The notes under the pieces were generated by a model. It saw nothing but the letters and a program-made list of their open reading frames with translations, was not told the origin of the DNA and did not search any database. The translations under genes were made by a program, and so were the position numbers. A DNA stretch of 43,377 bases, from positions 1-43,377 of the forward strand of contig NZ_BPET01000054.1 in the NCBI RefSeq assembly GCF_019654915.1. Direction: 5' to 3'. Shown here one piece after another: positions 36,035 through 43,377 of this stretch. The first letter of the stretch is position 1. Each line of letters begins with the position of its first letter. The stretch is from Shewanella sp. MBTL60-007 (GTDB lineage Bacteria > Pseudomonadota > Gammaproteobacteria > Enterobacterales > Shewanellaceae).

Positions 36035-38155
36035 ATGGAAAAGACATTTAATTTATCTCGCCGAGAAGATGGTATTGCCGTGCTGACCATGGATGTTCCG
36101 GGCGAAACCATGAATACACTCCGCAGTGAGTTTGGGCCTGAGATCAGTGAAGTACTTTCTGAAATTAAGGCCGATGCGAGCATCAAAGGCCTCGTTTTAG
36201 TCTCTGGGAAAAAAGATTCTTTTGTTGCGGGCGCTGATATTTCGATGCTCGATGCTTGCGAAACAGCTGCCGATGCCAAGCTATTATCACAGCAAGGGCA
36301 CGTGGTTTTTAACGAGCTTGAGAGTTTATCTATCCCTGTGGTTGCCGCGATTAATGGCGCTTGTTTGGGCGGTGGATTAGAGCTTGCGTTGGCTTGCCAT
36401 AAACGCGTGTGCTCGCTTAATCCAAAAACCATGATGGGTGTACCCGAAGTGCAACTTGGTTTATTGCCAGGCGGTGGCGGTACTCAACGTTTGCCGCGTT
36501 TAGTGGGTGTAACGACTGCACTCGATATGATGTTAACTGGCAAACAGCTTCGCCCAAAACAAGCGTTAAAGATGGGCTTAGTCGATGATGCCGTGCCTGA
36601 GTCTATTTTACTGCGCACAGCGGTTGAAATGGCATTAGCTGGTAAGCGTCCGGCAAAGAAAAAGAAACAGTCTTTAATTAACAAGGTGCTTGAAGGCACC
36701 AGTGCTGGTCGTAACATTATTTTTGATCAGGCGGGTAAACAGGTCGCGAAGAAGACCCAAGGTAACTATCCTGCGCCAGCTAAGATCATTGACTGCGTTC
36801 GCCAAGGTATGACAAAAGGCATGGAGAAAGGACTTGAGGTTGAAGCGAGTCACTTTGCTGACTTAGTGATGTCTAAGGAGTCAGAATCTCTACGTAGTAT
36901 CTTCTTTGCTACGACAGAGATGAAGAAAGAAACTGGTGCCGGTGATGTTAAGCCCCGTGATGTGAATAAGGTCATGGTATTAGGCGGTGGCTTAATGGGG
37001 GGCGGTATCGCCTCAGTTACTACGACGAAAGCTAAAATACCTGCTCGCGTAAAAGATATCAGTGAAACAGGCTTAAGCAATGCGCTGTCTTATGCATATA
37101 AGCTACTGGATAAGGGTGTTAAGCGTCGTCACATGACCCCCGCAGTACGTGACAATTTAATGGCGCTGATGACCACAACGACTGAGTATAAAGGCATTAA
37201 AGACGCCGATATTGTGGTGGAGGCGGTTTTTGAAGATTTATCTCTTAAGCATCAGATGGTTAAAGATGTTGAACGTGAATGTGGTGAGCATACGATTTTT
37301 GCTTCAAACACCTCATCTTTACCTATTGGGCAGATAGCTCAAGCGGCTAGCCGACCAGAAAATGTTATCGGCCTGCACTATTTCTCACCCGTTGAGAAGA
37401 TGCCATTGGTTGAAGTGATCGCCCACGAAAAGACATCGGCTGAAACCATAGCAACGACGGTAGCATTTGCTAAGAAGCAGGGTAAAACCCCGATTGTTGT
37501 GCAAGATGGCGCAGGGTTTTATGTCAATCGAATTCTGGCTCTGTATATGAACGAAGCGGCGCAGCTTTTATTAGAAGGGCAGAGTGTCGAACACCTTGAT
37601 AAGGCACTAGTGAAGTTTGGTTTTCCTGTCGGGCCTATGACGTTATTGGATGAGGTCGGTATCGATGTTGGCGCTAAAATTTCACCTATCTTAGAGTCTG
37701 AGTTGGGTGATCGTTTTAAGGCGCCAGCAGCATTCGATAAGCTCCTAGCCGATGATAGAAAGGGCCGCAAGAATGGTAAAGGTTTCTATGTCTATGGTGG
37801 TAAGAAGAAGACCAAAGAGGTGGATCAGACGGTCTACAATGTTCTTGGACTTAAGCCAGGTGTTGACACCGAAGCAGCTGAAGTGGCTCAGCGCTGTGTA
37901 GTGCAGATGCTCAATGAAGCGGTACGCTGCCTTGAGGAGAAGATTATTGCTTGTCCTAGAGATGGGGATATTGGCGCAATCTTCGGAATTGGTTTTCCAC
38001 CTTTCCTCGGTGGGCCTTTCCATTATATCGACACGCTCGGGGCCGATAACTTAGTCAAGACTTTAGAGGGCTATCAAGCCCGTTATGGCAATCGATTTGA
38101 GCCTGCTCAGTCACTCAAGCAGATGGCCACTGATGGGACTCGTTTCTTTAGCTAA
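36035..38155 (+). CDS. fadJ: Multifunctional fatty-acid oxidation protein, FadJ
   Basis: 706 residues. The N-terminal crotonase (enoyl-CoA hydratase) domain has SFVAGADISM, GACLGGGLELALACH and PEVQLGLLPGGGGTQRL. The C-terminal 3-hydroxyacyl-CoA dehydrogenase domain starts with the NAD loop VLGGGLMGGGIASV and has the HYFSPVEKMPLVEV signature. The ATG at 36035 follows the fadI stop by five bases; a longer reading from inside fadI was rejected. It performs hydration and oxidation in beta-oxidation, upstream of FadI. Confidence 0.96.
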   Translation: MEKTFNLSRREDGIAVLTMDVPGETMNTLRSEFGPEISEVLSEIKADASIKGLVLVSGKKDSFVAGADISMLDACETAADAKLLSQQGHVVFNELESLSIPVVAAINGACLGGGLELALACHKRVCSLNPKTMMGVPEVQLGLLPGGGGTQRLPRLVGVTTALDMMLTGKQLRPKQALKMGLVDDAVPESILLRTAVEMALAGKRPAKKKKQSLINKVLEGTSAGRNIIFDQAGKQVAKKTQGNYPAPAKIIDCVRQGMTKGMEKGLEVEASHFADLVMSKESESLRSIFFATTEMKKETGAGDVKPRDVNKVMVLGGGLMGGGIASVTTTKAKIPARVKDISETGLSNALSYAYKLLDKGVKRRHMTPAVRDNLMALMTTTTEYKGIKDADIVVEAVFEDLSLKHQMVKDVERECGEHTIFASNTSSLPIGQIAQAASRPENVIGLHYFSPVEKMPLVEVIAHEKTSAETIATTVAFAKKQGKTPIVVQDGAGFYVNRILALYMNEAAQLLLEGQSVEHLDKALVKFGFPVGPMTLLDEVGIDVGAKISPILESELGDRFKAPAAFDKLLADDRKGRKNGKGFYVYGGKKKTKEVDQTVYNVLGLKPGVDTEAAEVAQRCVVQMLNEAVRCLEEKIIACPRDGDIGAIFGIGFPPFLGGPFHYIDTLGADNLVKTLEGYQARYGNRFEPAQSLKQMATDGTRFFS

Positions 38156-38216
38156 AGCTTAAAATTAAGTTGTATAACTTCTAGCTAAGAAGGTAGTAAC
38201 CATAATTCAATTTAAC

Positions 38217-38246
38217 AAAGCGGCAACATTGTGCCGCTTTTCTTTT
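38217..38246 (+). terminator. Terminator after fadJ
   Basis: AAAGCGGCA pairs with TGCCGCTTT, followed by TCTTTT. Confidence 0.8.
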
Positions 38247-38364
38247 GCTTGTCGGTTATTGACTGCCTAAAAAATGTTCTATTTATTCTGCTTAGACTAT
38301 ATAATGTCCCGCTTGCTGGCTAGTGTTTGCTAAGGCTGACTTATTTGAAGTGGGGTGTAGATAA

Positions 38365-38565
38365 GTGTTATTCGCTATCGTATTGATATTAGTGTACTCA
38401 GGGTATTCTATAGGAAATGCTGCATTTAAGGCTGGTTTACCAGTAAAGCGGTGGGCCATTGCAGGCGCTTTATTTGGCCCTGCTGCATACCCTTTGTTTA
38501 ATTCTCATAAACAATTTGCTTACCGTAAGGCGATGGGTAAGCAGGGAAGAACCATTGGTTTATAA
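38365..38565 (+). CDS. Small membrane protein
   Basis: 66 residues from a GTG start, with an N-terminal membrane segment (LFAIVLILVYSGYSIG) and a second hydrophobic Ala/Gly-rich stretch (WAIAGALFGPAAYPLF), then a basic tail ending in RKAMGKQGRTIGL. I do not recognise the family. It stands alone and is convergent with the small-peptide locus, sharing its terminator. Confidence 0.6.
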   Translation: MLFAIVLILVYSGYSIGNAAFKAGLPVKRWAIAGALFGPAAYPLFNSHKQFAYRKAMGKQGRTIGL

Positions 38566-38594
38566 CCAGTCTAGAGAGTCAGTTTTATAGAGAT

Positions 38595-38626
38595 AACAAA
38601 AAAGGAGCCTATGCTCCTTTTTTGTT
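38595..38626. terminator. Bidirectional terminator of the small-peptide locus
   Basis: AACAAAAAAGGAGC and GCTCCTTTTTTGTT form a perfect stem with a four-base loop. It serves both the plus-strand membrane-protein gene and the minus-strand peptide genes. Confidence 0.85.
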
Positions 38627-38653
38627 AATTGAACTTTTAGCCCGTGTATTAGG

Positions 38654-38770
38654 CTAGTTCCACCAACCTTTGGCTGGGATAACTTCTAAGTGATTCAGAC
38701 CATCAGGCAACTGAACCTTCTTACGAGCAGGCTTTGCTAATCCAAGTGCTTTCATTAATGAATCAAACAT
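38654..38770 (-). CDS. 38-residue peptide, copy 1 (KGWWN peptide)
   Basis: A short gene. The peptide begins MFDSLMKALGLAKPARKKVQ and ends LEVIPAKGWWN. It shares 31 of 38 residues with the peptide at 38802-38918. A good ribosome-binding site (AGGAG) lies seven bases before the ATG. The N-terminus is an amphipathic helix-like segment, the middle is basic (ARKK) and the C-terminus ends in two Trp and Asn. No signal peptide. Last gene before the terminator at 38595-38626. Function unknown; possible roles are a signalling, antimicrobial or RiPP-like peptide, or a small partner of the repeat protein. Confidence 0.75.
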   Translation of the reverse strand: MFDSLMKALGLAKPARKKVQLPDGLNHLEVIPAKGWWN

Positions 38771-38801
38771 AATCATACTCCTAGACATCTTGATGCCTTA
38801 T

Positions 38802-38918
38802 TTAATTCCACCAACCTTTGGCAGGGATAACTTCTAAACGATCTAGCCCTTCAGGTAGCTGTACTTTCTTACGAATCGGTTGTGCTAAACCAAGCATTTT
38901 CTTTAGAGAATCAAACAT
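38802..38918 (-). CDS. 38-residue peptide, copy 2 (KGWWN peptide)
   Basis: Paralogue of the peptide at 38654-38770: MFDSLKKMLGLAQPIRKKVQ at the start, the same LEVIPAKGWWN end. The seven differences are spread over the sequence (positions 6, 8, 13, 15, 23, 26 and 27) and are partly conservative, as expected for a duplicated and constrained gene. GAGG lies about eight bases before the ATG. It begins 15 bases after the stop of the repeat protein, so the three genes look like one transcript. Confidence 0.75.
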   Translation of the reverse strand: MFDSLKKMLGLAQPIRKKVQLPEGLDRLEVIPAKGWWN

Positions 38919-38933
38919 AATCATTACCTCAAA

Positions 38934-39575
38934 TTAAGCCGTTGCTTGGCCGATATACTTAATGTTTGGAATACCAGCGGTGTATTTGATGTTTGGAATA
39001 CCAGCGGTGTATTTGATGTTTGGGATACCAGCGGTGTATTTGATGTTTGGGATACCAGCGGTGTATTTAATGTTTGGAATACCAGCGGTGTACTTAATGT
39101 TTGGGATACCAGCTGTGTACTTAATGTTTGGGATACCAGCTGTGTACTTAATGTTTGGGATACCAGCGGTGTACTTAATGTTTGGAATACCAGCGGTGTA
39201 CTTAATGTTTGGAATACCAGCGGTGTACTTAATGTTTGGAATACCAGCGGTGTACTTAATGTTTGGAATACCAGCGGTGTACTTAATGTTTGGGATACCA
39301 GCGGTGTACTTAATGTTTGGAATACCAGCGGTGTACTTAATGTTTGGAATGCCAGCGGTGTACTTAATGTTTGGGATACCGGCGGTGTACTTAATGTTTG
39401 GAATACCAGCGGTGTATTTAATGTTTGGAATACCTACAAAAAGATTTTTTTGAATTGCTTCTGAGATCGGAGAGGCTTGGTAAGCGGGGGTTTCTAGGCT
39501 ATTTTGAGATGCAACCGCTGAAACTGAACATGCCAATGCAACTGAAGTAACTAATCCTTTAATTATTGTTTTCAT
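38934..39575 (-). CDS. Exported nonapeptide-repeat protein (18 x GIPNIKY)
   Basis: 213 residues from the ATG at 39575, chosen because AGAAGG lies six bases upstream; an ATG five codons earlier overlaps that site. A signal peptide (MKTIIKGLVTSVALACSVS, cleavage after AVA) is followed by a short linker (SQNSLETPAYQASPISEAIQ). Then come 17 exact copies of GIPNIKYTA and an 18th, GIPNIKYIGQATA, at the end. No family is recognised. Each unit has one Lys and one Tyr. Possible readings: a multi-copy peptide precursor, a beta-solenoid or fibre-forming surface protein, or a scaffold. Followed by the two 38-residue peptide genes. Confidence 0.85.
   Translation of the reverse strand: MKTIIKGLVTSVALACSVSAVASQNSLETPAYQASPISEAIQKNLFVGIPNIKYTAGIPNIKYTAGIPNIKYTAGIPNIKYTAGIPNIKYTAGIPNIKYTAGIPNIKYTAGIPNIKYTAGIPNIKYTAGIPNIKYTAGIPNIKYTAGIPNIKYTAGIPNIKYTAGIPNIKYTAGIPNIKYTAGIPNIKYTAGIPNIKYTAGIPNIKYIGQATA
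38955..39434 (-). repeat. 27-bp tandem repeat array within the repeat protein
   Basis: Seventeen and a fraction 27-bp units encode GIPNIKYTA. The units differ at the DNA level only at third positions: GGT/GGC, ATT/ATC, AAG/AAA, ACC/ACA and GCT/GCC. No unit changes an amino acid before the terminal one. The units abut with no spacers. Confidence 0.95.
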
Positions 39576-39579
39576 TTTG

Positions 39580-39634
39580 TACCTTCTCATAGAGTATTAA
39601 ATATAAAGTAATATTTTTGACTTATGAGAAGGTA
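39580..39634 (-). promoter_or_regulatory. Hairpin sequestering the ribosome-binding site of the repeat gene
   Basis: In the minus-strand transcript TACCTTCTCATA (39634-39623) is perfectly complementary to TATGAGAAGGTA (39591-39580). The latter contains AGAAGG, the ribosome-binding site of the ATG at 39575. The 31-base loop is AT-rich. The stem is 12 bp and would hide the ribosome-binding site. Confidence 0.6.
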
Positions 39635-39674
39635 GTTGCAGTTGTTGTGCCAATGTTGGCTTTGTTTGTGTTTT

Positions 39675-42600
39675 TTATCCGTTTTTTGTGGAAAGTGTGT
39701 CGCTCGCGTCTCTGTTTGCGTCATCTTGTAGCAGCTTGGTAAATTCAGGCTCGGTTACCGCTTTACTAAATATGTAGCCTTGGATCTCTTCACATTTTAA
39801 TGCGCGCAATATACTAAGCTGAGATGCTTCCTCAACTCCTTCGCCAACAACAGAAAGCCCCATGTTATGGGCGATTGTAATAATAGAGTCGACCATTTTT
39901 AGATCGCGATCCGACTTGTCTATATCGTCAACAAAGGCTTTATCAATCTTTAGGGTATGAATAGGGAAGCGCTTTAAATAAGAGAGTGAAGAGTAGCCAG
40001 TCCCAAAATCATCTAGTGCTAGGCTAACACCCATCTGCGTCAGTTGCTGCATGACTTTAATGGCTTTTTCCGGCTCTTTAATCACAGTGCCCTCGGTGAT
40101 CTCAAGCTCTAAGTTAGCAGCAGGTAGCTGAGTGAGTTGTAAAATTGACTCTATACGCTGGTGTAAATCAGGTAAGGCAAACTGTTTCGACGATAAATTG
40201 ACGGCGACCCTGCCATTGAATAACCCTTGCGTGCGCCACTTTTGCGCAGCAAAGCACGCCTTTTTCAATACCACATCACCAATCTCGACAATGAGGCCAT
40301 TCTCTTCTGCCAGAGGAATAAACTTATTTGGCGGAATAAGACCGTGTTCCGGATGGTTTAAACGAACTAAGGCCTCCATACCTGCCATTTGCCCTGATTT
40401 TAAGTCCACCTTAGGCTGATAATAGACCTCAAACAGGTCATCTTTAAGGCCTTCGCGGATCAAATTTTCCACTTCTAACTGGCGGATGGCGTTTTTGTTA
40501 AGGGATTCTGAGTAGAATTGATAGCGGTTACCACCTGCGGATTTAGCGTGATACATGGCAATATCGGCCTTTCTTAATAGAGCCTGCTCATTCTGATCAT
40601 CTTCTGGATATAACACGATACCGATACTTAAGCCCACCACCACTTTTTCATTCGTGAGTTCAAATGGTGTCTCAAAGGCATGAATGACATTCTTAGCAAT
40701 AACGGCGCTGGTACCAATATCGGGGTTTTTATCGACTAGAATTGCAAATTCATCGCCACCTAAACGATAGATACTGGTGTGGTTAGGCACTGCAACCTGA
40801 ATGCGGTCAGCAACCTGAACTAGTAGCTCATCACCTACCTGATGACCTAGTGAGTCGTTGATTTTTTTAAAGTTATCTAAGTCCAATACCATTAAGGTAT
40901 GGTGAGAGTCTCGCTTAACCAAGTTACCGAGTGTCACCATTAAGTTAGAGCGGTTAGGTAAGTTGGTCAGCAGATCATTGTTAGTGAGCTTTCTGAGCTC
41001 CTCCTCTTGCTGTTTACGACGGCTTACATCAGAGAAAACCCCCACATAATGTGACAGTTCGCCTTGCTCATCGTAAATTGCATCGATTGAGAGCTCCATC
41101 AGGAAGCTAGTGCCGTTACCGCGCGCCGACTCGATCTCATTACTCCATCGCCCTTGCTGTTTGAGTATTGCGCGGATCTGTTCTGAATAGCTATCTGGAT
41201 AAAGATCGAAGTTAAATAGACTACCAATGAACGCTTCTTTACCTAGCATGGCTAGATCACAGCAGGCTTCGTTAACCTCTACAAACTTAAAGTCTCTATC
41301 GAGAATAAACATGCCTTCAGAAATATTTTGAATGGCTCTTTCAAATAACCTTAACTGCTCTTCGGCTTGTTTAAAGTTACTAATATTCTTAATGGTTCCC
41401 GTCATACGAACTGCGTTATCATGCTCATCACGCTCGACAATTTTTGCTCTGTCTAAGATCCAAACCCACTCATTTGCTTTACCCTTAACACGATAGGTGG
41501 CTTCAAAATGGTCAGTTTCGCCATAAAAATGCTTATTCAGAGCCTCACGAACGCGTTCCTGATCCATCGGATGAATATTACTCTCTTCTCCCTCGCCACC
41601 GGATCGCTGGCCATCTTGGGGAAACTCTAGCGATCCCCAGATATTTGAGCGGTAGATTTGACCTGTTTCAATATCCCAGTCCCACATCTCATCGCCGCTG
41701 CCCCATAGGGAAAGTTTTAGCCGTTCTTCGCTCTTAGCAATCTGCTTCTGAATTTCCCTTCGGCGCAATATGGTTTTAATGACTAATACCGAGATGAATA
41801 GCGAGAATAGAAGGTAAACCAGCTTTGCTGTACTCGATAGCCACCAAGGAGGAGTGATCTCTATGTCGAGGTTTCGCGTTGGCCCATGTTTACCCGTGAC
41901 AGGGTCTATGGCATAGATAGAGAATCGATAGTCACCGGGAGATAGGTTGGTATATGTGGCTGAGTCGGTTCCTTTGGAATGAATATAGGTATCAGATAGG
42001 CCTTGCATTTGGTATACATAGTTTATGTTACTATATGAAACACCAGGGCTGTTAAATTTAATAGTAAATGGGTAGTCTGAGTACTTTAGCTTTATTTTAT
42101 TGGTTTTAGAAAATTGATATTTCAATACTTTTCCATTAGAACTTTCAGGGATGTTAAATATCAATAGTTCCTTCAGGTTAACTGTTGGAGAATTAGTGTT
42201 ATTTAAAAAGCGCTCTATTTTTTTGAGTTTTACTGAGCTAATTCCTGCTGCTCCACCTATTAAAACTCGTTCTTCGTCAGTGTAAATTGAGTTGGCGTTA
42301 TATTCTAATTGGGCCCCCAGTTCTTTACTGAAAATTCTCACTTTAGAATTTTCTAAATTCTTGATGATGATTTCACTAATTGATGACGCGATTAATAATT
42401 TCTCTTTATTTGAAATGGAAAATATGGGTTTGTTGTTTGAGAATATGTTTTCAATTTTTGATGTTTCTATGTTGTATTTTTTAAGTCCAGTTCCCGTTCC
42501 AAAGTATAAGTTGTCGTTTAAAATAGAAAGGCTTATAACGAATTGTTCAGAGTAGATTGGATGTGTTGTATTGTTTTTATATAAAAACACGCCTCCTTGA

Positions 42601-43277
42601 GAAGCTATGAAAAACTGGTTTTTATATTCTACTACATCAAATATTGGGTTGCCTAGGTCTATTGTCTGACGGGTGATTGCTTTAGTTTCAGTATTGTACC
42701 TTACTAGTTCTCCATTAGAGGAACCTGCAATAATTTCATTCTTATTAGAGTTAAGCTCTAAGGCAAAGAATGAGTCATTTATGAGTTCTTCAGTTGTGTT
42801 ACTATTTATATTTATTGTGTGTAATCCATTAGCACTTGCTACGTACAAGGTATCACCCAGTAAAACGAGTGACTTCGGACCTAGTATATCTGTTTTTAAT
42901 GTTTTGATTCTTTTAAAGTTATTGTCATAGATTTCTATGTCGGTAGTATCAAAGCTTACTATATACTGCTCACTTTCTGTTTTCGATATAGACCAAACGT
43001 TTCCAGACTTACTAAGTATTGTCTGAATCAAATTTGCATTGTCATCTATAATAATGAAACCTTTGTTCTGGTCAGATATGAATGTTTTAGTTAACCCCCT
43101 ATATAAGGTTGGTGTTTTGAATGGTTGGCTTGATATATCTAAACTTCCTATTGATATAGGATTGGAGATGTCATCTAGACTAAAAATGGTTTTATCTTTT
43201 AGGCCAAAAGTTTTGCGATTATGGCTGCTTATGCTAATGTATTTGTTACTCCCGATTTCAGATAATAAGTGCGACAT
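39675..43277 (-). CDS. Propeller / Y_Y_Y / PAS-PAS-GGDEF-EAL signalling protein, probably 5'-truncated
   Basis: 1200 residues. Order: beta-propeller-like sensor (1-350), Y_Y_Y domain (~400-475), membrane helix (483-505), PAS (~515-635), PAS (~640-755), GGDEF (840-844, intact) and EAL (968-970, with DDFGTGYSSLSY at 1089-1100). GGDEF makes and EAL breaks cyclic di-GMP; either activity is possible here. A periplasmic sensor of this design normally starts with a signal peptide or anchor, but none is seen. An in-frame TGA directly precedes the ATG, there is no ribosome-binding site, and IS-like sequence begins about 12 bases upstream. The 5' ~1.2 kb is much more AT-rich than the rest. Confidence 0.85.
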   Translation of the reverse strand: MSHLLSEIGSNKYISISSHNRKTFGLKDKTIFSLDDISNPISIGSLDISSQPFKTPTLYRGLTKTFISDQNKGFIIIDDNANLIQTILSKSGNVWSISKTESEQYIVSFDTTDIEIYDNNFKRIKTLKTDILGPKSLVLLGDTLYVASANGLHTININSNTTEELINDSFFALELNSNKNEIIAGSSNGELVRYNTETKAITRQTIDLGNPIFDVVEYKNQFFIASQGGVFLYKNNTTHPIYSEQFVISLSILNDNLYFGTGTGLKKYNIETSKIENIFSNNKPIFSISNKEKLLIASSISEIIIKNLENSKVRIFSKELGAQLEYNANSIYTDEERVLIGGAAGISSVKLKKIERFLNNTNSPTVNLKELLIFNIPESSNGKVLKYQFSKTNKIKLKYSDYPFTIKFNSPGVSYSNINYVYQMQGLSDTYIHSKGTDSATYTNLSPGDYRFSIYAIDPVTGKHGPTRNLDIEITPPWWLSSTAKLVYLLFSLFISVLVIKTILRRREIQKQIAKSEERLKLSLWGSGDEMWDWDIETGQIYRSNIWGSLEFPQDGQRSGGEGEESNIHPMDQERVREALNKHFYGETDHFEATYRVKGKANEWVWILDRAKIVERDEHDNAVRMTGTIKNISNFKQAEEQLRLFERAIQNISEGMFILDRDFKFVEVNEACCDLAMLGKEAFIGSLFNFDLYPDSYSEQIRAILKQQGRWSNEIESARGNGTSFLMELSIDAIYDEQGELSHYVGVFSDVSRRKQQEEELRKLTNNDLLTNLPNRSNLMVTLGNLVKRDSHHTLMVLDLDNFKKINDSLGHQVGDELLVQVADRIQVAVPNHTSIYRLGGDEFAILVDKNPDIGTSAVIAKNVIHAFETPFELTNEKVVVGLSIGIVLYPEDDQNEQALLRKADIAMYHAKSAGGNRYQFYSESLNKNAIRQLEVENLIREGLKDDLFEVYYQPKVDLKSGQMAGMEALVRLNHPEHGLIPPNKFIPLAEENGLIVEIGDVVLKKACFAAQKWRTQGLFNGRVAVNLSSKQFALPDLHQRIESILQLTQLPAANLELEITEGTVIKEPEKAIKVMQQLTQMGVSLALDDFGTGYSSLSYLKRFPIHTLKIDKAFVDDIDKSDRDLKMVDSIITIAHNMGLSVVGEGVEEASQLSILRALKCEEIQGYIFSKAVTEPEFTKLLQDDANRDASDTLSTKNG

Positions 43278-43288
43278 TCATGGAAAGG

Positions 43289-43377
43289 TGTAGAAGAAGA
43301 AGCCAACTGCTGAAAGTGGTACGCTCTTCTCGCCAAAGAAACAAGCAGTACTACCATGAATTATCAGCAGTTGACCG
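43289..43377 (+). mobile_element. Left end of a probable IS30-family element (cut by window edge)
   Basis: From about 43289 (TGTAGAAGAAGAAGCCAACT) the sequence stops resembling the neighbouring gene. At 43356 an ATG opens a frame reading MNYQQLT, which resembles the start of IS30-family transposases as I recall them. The right end and the inverted repeat partner lie outside the window. Confidence 0.45.
43356..43377 (+). CDS. Transposase N-terminus, partial (IS30 family?)
   Basis: Only seven full codons (MNYQQLT) are inside the window. The assignment rests on resemblance to remembered IS30-type N-termini and on the context of an interrupted neighbour gene. It could be another gene. Confidence 0.4.

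Noticed and set aside
38955..39434. CRISPR-like array of 27-bp repeats
   Set aside because: The units abut without spacers and sit in a coding frame with a signal peptide.
38946..39464. Plus-strand open frames across the repeat tract
   Set aside because: They arise from the 27-bp period and lack a signal peptide, good start or codon constraint. The minus-strand frame has all of these.

Overview
The window looks like a chromosome segment of a marine gammaproteobacterium, most likely Shewanella. The reasons are the gene families present (YibL, VF530, DUF3010, DUF3379, FadI/FadJ beside a MoxR-Bat operon, NrdD/NrdG), the mid-range GC content, and FadR-, FNR-, NrdR- and Fur-like sites. The genus is inferred from gene content and was not tested by a search. 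No tRNA, rRNA, prophage or CRISPR array was seen.

Layout. Bases 1-803 are palindrome-rich and probably non-coding. Bases 804-2451 carry three minus-strand genes: a Cys-cluster protein behind a Fur-like box, a YgjP-type metallopeptidase and a DUF3010 protein. Bases 2485-2702 hold a ~66-bp direct repeat. Then come a DEAD-box helicase (-), an RssA-type patatin (+), a CurA-type reductase (-) divergent from a MarR/OhrR regulator (+), and an unknown protein (+). The anaerobic ribonucleotide reductase genes nrdD and nrdG follow, behind FNR and NrdR sites, then yibL, ribA and an outer-membrane protein. Minus-strand genes follow: VF530, a secreted subtilase, an operon of membrane fusion protein, RND pump, DUF2892 protein and rhodanese, a SIMPL protein, a FadL porin, PutP, and an ECF sigma factor coupled to a DUF3379 protein. 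A six-gene MoxR-DUF58-DUF4381-BatA-BatB/C-BatD operon (27248-34314, -) is divergent from fadI-fadJ (+), which lies behind FadR- and PsrA-like sites.

The most unusual part is 38595-43377. A minus-strand locus encodes an exported protein made almost entirely of 18 copies of GIPNIKY in a perfect nine-residue period. Two near-identical 38-residue peptides ending in KGWWN follow it, then a terminator. The ribosome-binding site of the repeat protein lies in the 3' arm of a perfect 12-bp inverted repeat, so its translation may be switchable. Just upstream on the same strand is a 1200-residue propeller/Y_Y_Y/PAS/PAS/GGDEF/EAL protein. It has no visible signal peptide, and its 5' end abuts what looks like the start of an IS30-type element at the window edge. 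I recognise no family for the repeat protein or the two peptides; this is my best candidate for an undescribed system.

How the genes fit together: fadI-fadJ and fadL share FadR-like operators (fatty-acid uptake and beta-oxidation); nrdD-nrdG form the oxygen-sensitive dNTP route; the Bat operon is probably an envelope or stress complex; and the RND operon is linked to sulfur-transfer proteins.
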